From assembly GCA_051880615.1 (NCBI GenBank), contig JBJEOH010000026.1, positions 62,001 through 126,000 on the forward strand: 64,000 bases of DNA, in the 5' to 3' direction. Positions 59,165 through 64,000 of this stretch are shown one piece after another. The first letter of the stretch is position 1. Every line of letters starts with the position of its first letter. A program made the position numbers and the translations under genes. Below the pieces are notes generated by a model, which was given only the letters and a program-made list of their open reading frames with translations, was not told where the DNA came from and searched no databases. Source of the DNA: UBA7067 sp051880615 (GTDB lineage Bacteria; Bacillota; Clostridia; Oscillospirales; Acutalibacteraceae).

Positions 59165-60514
59165 TTAAACAAGTCTTTCTCTTACAAGCTCAGCCGCCTG
59201 ATTAGCGATGCTCGTGATTTCGCTTGAATCCTCGCCCTCTACCATTACTCTGATAAGCGGCTCTGTTCCTGAGGCTCTGACGAGAATTCTGCCTCTGTTG
59301 CCAAGTCGCTCGTCAGCCTCTTCTATCTCTTTCTTTATTTCCTTGTCGGTGTAAAATCTGAGCTTACCCTCGTTTGACACCTTGACATTTATCATAACCT
59401 GTGGGAAACGGCTCATAAGCTTAGCCATATCCGACAGCTTTTCTTTTCTTCTGTTCATCATACTGAGAAGCTGAGCCGCAGTCATCTGTCCGTCGCCTGT
59501 TGTGCAGTAGTCGAGGAAAATGACATGACCTGACTGCTCTCCGCCGAGGTTATATCCCTCTGCACGCATTGCTTCAAGCACATATCTGTCGCCGACCTTA
59601 GTGGAAACAAACTTGATTCCCTCACGGTCACAGAATTTGTTAAATCCCATATTCGTTAGGATTGTTCCGACAACGGCATCCTTTTTAAGCTTTCCTCTTG
59701 ACTTTAAATCCTGAGCACAGATTGCGATAATAAAGTCGCCATCAACAAGATTGCCGTTTTCATCAACTGCAAGGCATCTGTCGGCGTCACCGTCAAAAGC
59801 CATACCTGCGTCAAGCTTATGCTCCTTGACATATTTCATAAGATTATCCATATGAGTTGAGCCGCAGTCATCGTTGATATTTGTGCCGTTCGGCTTGTCA
59901 AAAAGCATATGGCACTTTGCACCGAGAGCAGTAAAAAGCTTTTCAGCTGTTCTTGAAGATGAACCGTTTGAGCAGTCAAGGGCAATTTCGAGTCCGTCGA
60001 GTCTGTATTCAACATTTTCGACAACATGATTTACATAATCGGTGGCAGCCGTTTCTGCGTCAATAACACAGCCGAGCTTTTCGTCAGAACAAGCAGGATA
60101 TGGTTGAGCATGGTCAAGGACTATAGCTTCAATCTGCTCCTCAAGCTCGTCGGGGAGCTTGTAGCCGTCCATATTGAAAATCTTTATTCCGTTGAATTCA
60201 AACGGATTGTGCGATGCGGAAATCATAATTCCAGCGTCTGCGCCGTATTTGCCTATCAAGTACGCAACGGCAGGAGTAGGTACAACGCCGAGCTTTACTA
60301 CATTAGCTCCTACTGAGCAAAGACCGGCTATTAAAGCTCCCTCAAGCATATCAGAGCTTAAGCGAGTGTCCTTGCCGATTAAAACCTTTGGATGCTCAGT
60401 TTCTTTATTTATAAGCACCATAGCCGCCGCTCTGCCTATATTCATTGCAAGCTCGGGAGTAAGCTCTGTATTTGCAACTCCTCTTGCACCGTCAGTACCG
60501 AATAATCTTCCCAT
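59165..60514 (-). CDS. glmM: Phosphoglucosamine mutase
   Basis: 449 residues. Phosphorylated active-site Ser101 in ISASHNP, Mg-binding FDGDADR, sugar-binding GGEQSGHVIF and the phosphate-binding RASGTEPLIRVM. GlmM interconverts glucosamine 6-phosphate and 1-phosphate on the path to UDP-GlcNAc. Starts 37 nt after ruvB. Confidence 0.96.
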   Translation of the reverse strand: MGRLFGTDGARGVANTELTPELAMNIGRAAAMVLINKETEHPKVLIGKDTRLSSDMLEGALIAGLCSVGANVVKLGVVPTPAVAYLIGKYGADAGIMISASHNPFEFNGIKIFNMDGYKLPDELEEQIEAIVLDHAQPYPACSDEKLGCVIDAETAATDYVNHVVENVEYRLDGLEIALDCSNGSSSRTAEKLFTALGAKCHMLFDKPNGTNINDDCGSTHMDNLMKYVKEHKLDAGMAFDGDADRCLAVDENGNLVDGDFIIAICAQDLKSRGKLKKDAVVGTILTNMGFNKFCDREGIKFVSTKVGDRYVLEAMRAEGYNLGGEQSGHVIFLDYCTTGDGQMTAAQLLSMMNRRKEKLSDMAKLMSRFPQVMINVKVSNEGKLRFYTDKEIKKEIEEADERLGNRGRILVRASGTEPLIRVMVEGEDSSEITSIANQAAELVRERLV

Positions 60515-60551
60515 TGTGTCCTCCTAAAATATAAATTTAATTCACATATTA

Positions 60552-61601
60552 TCAGTTATCGAACAGAGTAGGCTGCGAAACAACCTCCACCCCGTCAAAG
60601 TCATATCCAAGATGCTTGCAAGCCGCTTTTGTTACGCATCTGCCCCTCGGCGTTCTGTTCAAAAAGCCTATCTGCATAAGGTAAGGTTCATAAACATCCT
60701 CAATGGTAACAGCCTCTTCACCGATTGCCGCTGCAAGCGTTTCAAGTCCGACAGGACCGCCCTTATAGAATTTTATCATAGCTTCTAACATACGCCTGTC
60801 ATTGGCGTCAAGTCCGAGTCCGTCTATTTCAAGCTTATCAAGTGCTGTTTTTGCCGACTGAGCATTGATAACTCCGTCACTGATTACCTGCGCAAAATCA
60901 CGAACACGCTTTAAAAGCCTGTTGGCTATTCTCGGCGTACCTCTTGAGCGGGAGGCGATTTCAAGCGCACCGTCCTCGTCGATAGGCATATTTAAAATAC
61001 CTGCGCTGCGCTTGACAATTCTTGAAAGCTGTTCGGGTGTGTAAAGCTCAAGGCGGAGAATAACGCCGAAACGATCTCTCAAGGGCGCTGTGAGCTGTCC
61101 TGCTCTCGTTGTTGCGCCTACAAGCGTGAATTTTTGAAGCGGCAGATGATATGACGCCGCCATCTGACCCTTGCCTGTGACAATATCAATCGCAAAGTCC
61201 TCCATCGAGGGATATAAAATCTCCTCAACAGAGCGTGACAGGCGGTGAATTTCATCAATGAAAAGTACATCGCCCTCGTTAAGACTTGTGAGCATAGCCG
61301 CCAGATCACCGGGCTTTTCTATTGCAGGTCCTGATGTTATTCTCAGATTTGTGCCAAGCTCATTTGCGATTATTCCTGCAAGGGTAGTTTTTCCGAGTCC
61401 CGGAGGACCGTAAAGCAATACATGGTCGAGCGCTTCTCCCCTTTGCTTAGCCGCCTGAATAAAAACAGAAAGATTCTCCTTGACCTTTTCCTGACCGATA
61501 TAATCGTCAAGGCATTGCGGTCTTAGTGGATTGTCATCACCGTTTAAATCACACGGAATCTCCGAGGGACTTAATATTCTGTTTTCGTAGTCCATTTCCA
61601 T
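60552..61601 (-). CDS. ruvB: Holliday junction branch migration helicase RuvB
   Basis: 349 residues. AAA+ motor with Walker A YGPPGLGKTTLA, Walker B LFIDEIHRL, sensor VGATTRAGQLTAPLRDRFG, and the C-terminal winged helix with TPRGRCVT. Works with RuvA and RuvC, which are encoded immediately upstream. ATG 61601 is 17 nt after ruvA. Confidence 0.97.
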   Translation of the reverse strand: MEMDYENRILSPSEIPCDLNGDDNPLRPQCLDDYIGQEKVKENLSVFIQAAKQRGEALDHVLLYGPPGLGKTTLAGIIANELGTNLRITSGPAIEKPGDLAAMLTSLNEGDVLFIDEIHRLSRSVEEILYPSMEDFAIDIVTGKGQMAASYHLPLQKFTLVGATTRAGQLTAPLRDRFGVILRLELYTPEQLSRIVKRSAGILNMPIDEDGALEIASRSRGTPRIANRLLKRVRDFAQVISDGVINAQSAKTALDKLEIDGLGLDANDRRMLEAMIKFYKGGPVGLETLAAAIGEEAVTIEDVYEPYLMQIGFLNRTPRGRCVTKAACKHLGYDFDGVEVVSQPTLFDN

Positions 61602-61618
61602 TTATAATTCCTCCGAAT

Positions 61619-62224
61619 TCAGCGTGCAACCATTTCTCTGAGCACAGCGGAAATCAAATCCTCAACGCTTTTGCTTGAATCAAGCTTAGAAAGTATCGGC
61701 AGAACCTCTGCGCTGTCATAACCGAGAACAGCGAGCGCCTCAACCGCCTTTTGGGTATTTCCAAGCGAAACATCGGCTGACGCTCCGCTGACAGCCGGCA
61801 TTTCGCCGCCCGAGGTTTCAAACACCTTGAGCTTATCCTTAAGCTCAAGAATAATCCTCTGCGCAAGCTTAAGTCCGACACCGTTTGCCCGTGTAATAGC
61901 TTTGCTGTCGGACGACGCAATGCACACTGCAAGCTGTTCGGGAGAAAGCTCGGAAAGGATTGAGAGCGCTACCTTAGGGCCTACCTTGCTGACGCTTGTC
62001 AAAAGCTTAAAGCACGAAAGCTCTGATGCTGATGAAAAGCCGTAAAGCTCAGCTGAATCCTCACGCACAACAAGATGGGTATAAAGCATAGCCTCATTAT
62101 TAAGCTTCGGGAGCAGTCTTTGAGTGCTCATTGATGTAAAGCATTTATAGCCCACACCTGAACACTCGATAACAACAAATGTCGGCTCAATATGAATCAG
62201 ATTTCCTCTTACGCTGTATATCAT
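61619..62224 (-). CDS. ruvA: Holliday junction DNA-binding subunit RuvA
   Basis: 201 residues. N-terminal OB domain (MIYSVRGNLIHIEPTFVVIECSGVGYKC), the acidic-pin region with VREDSAELYGF, two helix-hairpin-helix motifs (LTSVSKVGPKVALSIL and ITRANGVGLKLAQRIILELKDKL), and the C-terminal RuvB-binding domain from about 150. Tetramers hold the four-way junction flat. Follows ruvC by 23 nt. Confidence 0.97.
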   Translation of the reverse strand: MIYSVRGNLIHIEPTFVVIECSGVGYKCFTSMSTQRLLPKLNNEAMLYTHLVVREDSAELYGFSSASELSCFKLLTSVSKVGPKVALSILSELSPEQLAVCIASSDSKAITRANGVGLKLAQRIILELKDKLKVFETSGGEMPAVSGASADVSLGNTQKAVEALAVLGYDSAEVLPILSKLDSSKSVEDLISAVLREMVAR

Positions 62225-62247
62225 TTTATGAATGTAAACTCCTTTTA

Positions 62248-62760
62248 TTAACTCGATTGGCCTCTTTTAAATATCATAGCTTTCAAATTAGTTCCTGCCG
62301 CCTGCGTATGTGTGATAGCCATTGCAAGGGCATCGGCAGTATCGTCGGGCTTCGGAATCTCTTTAAGCTTTAGCAGCCGCCTTGTCATCTCCATAATCTG
62401 CGGCTTTTTTGCCTGACCGTAGCCTGTAACAGCCATTTTGACCTGAAGCGGCGTATATTCAAAAACAGGCACATTGTTTTTCTGCGCGGCAAGCAGTATA
62501 ACACCTCTTGCCTGAGCAACATTGATTGCCGTTTTCTGATTGTTCTGAAAATAGAGTCTCTCAATCGCCATAGCGTCGGGCTTTGCCTGCCTGATTATCA
62601 GTTCAAGCTCATCATATATACGCTCAAGACGAAGGTTGAAGTCTGTTCCTGCATTGGTGGTAATCGCACCGAAGCCGAGAGGCGCATATTTTACTCCGTT
62701 AAAGGTTATAACACCCCAACCGACAATAGCGTACCCGGGATCTATACCCAAAACAACCAA
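62248..62760 (-). CDS. ruvC: Holliday junction resolvase RuvC
   Basis: 170 residues. Acidic catalytic residues: Asp7 (VLGIDPGYAIVGWG), Glu67 (AMAIERLYFQNNQKTAINVAQARGV) and the Asp pair in KPDDTADALAMAI. Cuts Holliday junctions after RuvAB branch migration. First gene of the long minus-strand operon. Confidence 0.96.
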   Translation of the reverse strand: MVVLGIDPGYAIVGWGVITFNGVKYAPLGFGAITTNAGTDFNLRLERIYDELELIIRQAKPDAMAIERLYFQNNQKTAINVAQARGVILLAAQKNNVPVFEYTPLQVKMAVTGYGQAKKPQIMEMTRRLLKLKEIPKPDDTADALAMAITHTQAAGTNLKAMIFKRGQSS

Positions 62761-62813
62761 TCAACTCATCCTTCCGCTGTATTTAAGCTATATTATACTT
62801 ATTCTATCATAAG

Positions 62814-62842
62814 ATTATATCACATACTTCATTGTCGGGCAA
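62814..62842 (-). promoter_or_regulatory. Probable sigma-A promoter of the ruvCAB-glmM operon
   Basis: Minus strand: -35 TTGCCC (62842-62837), 17-nt spacer, -10 TATAAT (62819-62814). A second TATAAT lies just downstream. The leader to ruvC is about 45-50 nt. Confidence 0.5.
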
Positions 62843-62888
62843 GAATCAGAGGGATAATATTGTTAATTTTTTATAAATTCAGATATAC

Positions 62889-62926
62889 AGAAAAGCGACT
62901 GTGTGAAAAGCCACACAGTCGTTTTA
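62889..62926. terminator. Terminator after the SCP2-like gene
   Basis: CGACTGTGTG (62896-62905) pairs with CACACAGTCG (62912-62921), with AAAA on the left and TTTT on the right, so it works on the minus strand and perhaps on both. Confidence 0.75.
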
Positions 62927-62933
62927 CATTTGC

Positions 62934-63194
62934 TTATTTACTTTGTTTAATCAGTCTTTGAATTTCAAGCGCCTTACCGAGGTCGCCCTCAATTCTAAGC
63001 TTTCCGACTGTAAAAGCAAGCACAGGGTCAAGCTTGCCGTGAACAATCTTCAAGAAAGCCTTGGAATCAACAATAAACATAACATCTCTGTCATTGTAGT
63101 CATAGGGTTCAACTCTCAGCTCACCGTCGTTAAGCTCTGCATAAAAAATGCCCTCGCCTACCTGTATGTATCTATTGACAATGAGAATTAGCAC
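62934..63194 (-). CDS. SCP2 sterol-binding-domain-like protein, N-terminally short
   Basis: 86 residues from GTG 63194. GEGIFYAELNDGELRVEPYDYNDRDVMFIVDSKAFLKIVHGKLDPVLAFTVGKLRIEGDLGKALEIQRLI matches the second half of SCP2-type lipid-binding domains (the GKLDP..A...GKL.i.Gd pattern). Full bacterial members have about 100-110 residues, and the first 25-30 (helix 1 and strand 1) are missing. Upstream, the frame has no ATG and hits a stop after 13 codons; there is no Shine-Dalgarno. So it is either a truncated gene or a start I cannot see. Divergent from the ABC transporter by 40 nt. Confidence 0.55.
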   Translation of the reverse strand: MLILIVNRYIQVGEGIFYAELNDGELRVEPYDYNDRDVMFIVDSKAFLKIVHGKLDPVLAFTVGKLRIEGDLGKALEIQRLIKQSK

Positions 63195-63234
63195 GAATAA
63201 AATAAAAATATAAGTAAATTATGGAGGGTTTATT

Positions 63235-63948
63235 ATGTTGAAAATTGAACATTTGACGAAAATTTACGGTGACAAAAAGGCGGTTGATGACCTGAGCCTG
63301 CATATCAAGCCGGGTGAAATCTACGCTTTTATCGGTCATAACGGAGCAGGAAAGACAACCACTCTCAAAGCCTGCTGCGGTATTTTGCGCTGTGACAGCG
63401 GCGAAATTTATGTTGACGGCACATCAATTAAAACTAATCCGATTGAATGTAAATCAAAGATATCCTACATACCCGATAACCCTGATATATACGAATTTAT
63501 GACGGGTATTCAGTATTTAAACTTTGTAGCCGATATTTTCGGCGTGAGTGCTGAGGATCGACAGAGCAGAATACACAAATATGCCGACGCTTTTGAAATT
63601 ACCAATGACCTTGCACAGCCCGTGAGCGCCTATTCACACGGTATGAAGCAGAAGCTTGCTATAATCTCTGCTCTTATCCACGACCCCAAACTTATTATTA
63701 TGGACGAGCCTTTTGTCGGACTTGACCCGAAGGCAGCACATCTTTTAAAAGGATATATGCGCGACATCTGCGACAACGGCGGTGCGATATTCTACTCAAC
63801 GCATGTTTTGGAGGTTGCCGAAAGGCTCTGCGACAAGGTAGCTATTATCAAAGGCGGAAAGCTTATCAGGTCCGGCGCTATGGATGAGGTTAAGGGCGAC
63901 GATTCTCTTGAAGAAGTATTCCTTGAACTGGAGGACGAAAAATGCTGA
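63235..63948 (+). CDS. ABC transporter ATP-binding protein
   Basis: 237 residues. Walker A GHNGAGKTTTLK, Q-loop SYIPDNPDIYEFMTG, signature YSHGMKQKL (S-H-G-M variant of LSGGQ), Walker B LIIMDEPFVGLDP, H-loop YSTHVLEVAE. The type (CcmA/YhcH-like, one ATPase followed by an ABC-2 permease) is common in Firmicutes for drug or peptide export; the substrate is unknown. GGAGGG is seven bases before ATG 63235. Confidence 0.9.
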   Translation: MLKIEHLTKIYGDKKAVDDLSLHIKPGEIYAFIGHNGAGKTTTLKACCGILRCDSGEIYVDGTSIKTNPIECKSKISYIPDNPDIYEFMTGIQYLNFVADIFGVSAEDRQSRIHKYADAFEITNDLAQPVSAYSHGMKQKLAIISALIHDPKLIIMDEPFVGLDPKAAHLLKGYMRDICDNGGAIFYSTHVLEVAERLCDKVAIIKGGKLIRSGAMDEVKGDDSLEEVFLELEDEKC

Positions 63949-64000
63949 AAACATTAGTGAAAAAGGAACTGTACAATTTAGCTTCTTCTATTTTACAGGA
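63942..64000 (+). CDS. Start of an ABC transporter permease (partial)
   Basis: ATG 63942 overlaps the ATPase stop by 7 nt (ATGCTGA) and the frame reads MLKTLVKKELYNLASSILQ up to the window end. The position and the L-V-K-K-E-L start fit an ABC-2-type permease; nothing more can be read. Confidence 0.6.
   Translation, partial: MLKTLVKKELYNLASSILQ

Overview
The window looks like chromosomal DNA of a low-GC, endospore-forming Clostridia, most likely a Ruminococcus-type member of the Oscillospiraceae. Grounds: a complete spoIIIAA-AH operon, pro-sigK and a cwlJ-gerQ pair; AGGAGG-type ribosome sites; near-consensus sigma-A promoters; and a protein combining a type I dockerin with a CHAP hydrolase domain, which points to a cohesin/dockerin bacterium. 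The genus is an inference. No phage, insertion sequence, CRISPR array or rRNA operon was seen.

Layout. 1-2.2 kb: the end of an efflux adaptor gene, a MacB/FtsX-type permease and a GME-fold protein. 2.3-3.3 kb: a Xer-type recombinase. 8.8-3.4 kb (minus): murD, two M42 aminopeptidases, a GNAT acetyltransferase and a PLP-dependent C-S lyase relative. 9.2-10 kb: nfo. 10-24 kb: a divergent secretion/surface locus. Two ER-type (SipW-like) signal peptidases and two TasA-like exported proteins lie on the minus strand; two further small exported proteins and one predicted 2966-residue secreted beta-helix protein lie on the plus strand. The two sides face each other across mirrored promoters. This is the best candidate for an undescribed system. 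24.3-28.4 kb: uppP, coaX, an ECF S component and coaBC (pantothenate/CoA theme), then a broken VOC gene. 28.5-28.8 kb: tRNA-His, -Lys and -Gln. 28.9-34 kb: a carbohydrate-binding beta-helix lipoprotein, a DUF4956 membrane protein, a VTC-domain protein and a divergent two-component system.

34-39 kb (minus): spoIIIAH to spoIIIAA behind a good sigma-E-type promoter, with a small unknown gene upstream. 39.4-40 kb: four tRNAs (Ser-TGA, Ser-GCT, Arg-CCT, Ser-CGA). 40-40.4 kb: a truncated permease that keeps an activator-type promoter. 40.8-41.8 kb: cwlJ-gerQ. 41.8-45.5 kb: hemW behind a promoter-plus-hairpin leader, prfC, and sigK whose ribosome site lies in a hairpin. 45.6-49.7 kb: a dockerin/Ig-like/CHAP protein and two L,D-transpeptidase-type proteins. 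49.8-62.8 kb (minus): one long, tightly packed housekeeping run, ruvC-ruvA-ruvB-glmM-methyltransferase-ecfA1-ecfA2-ecfT-truA-DUF5711-cvpA-pgsA-clpE-like. 62.9-64 kb: an N-terminally short SCP2-like gene and the start of an ABC transporter operon cut by the window end.

The main themes are sporulation (engulfment channel, late mother-cell sigma factor, cortex lysis) and envelope building or remodelling (MurD, GlmM, UppP, L,D-transpeptidases, CHAP protein, SipW-dependent export). Start codons were chosen from Shine-Dalgarno spacing, coupling to the upstream gene and family N-termini. Promoters and hairpins were read by eye and not folded or tested.
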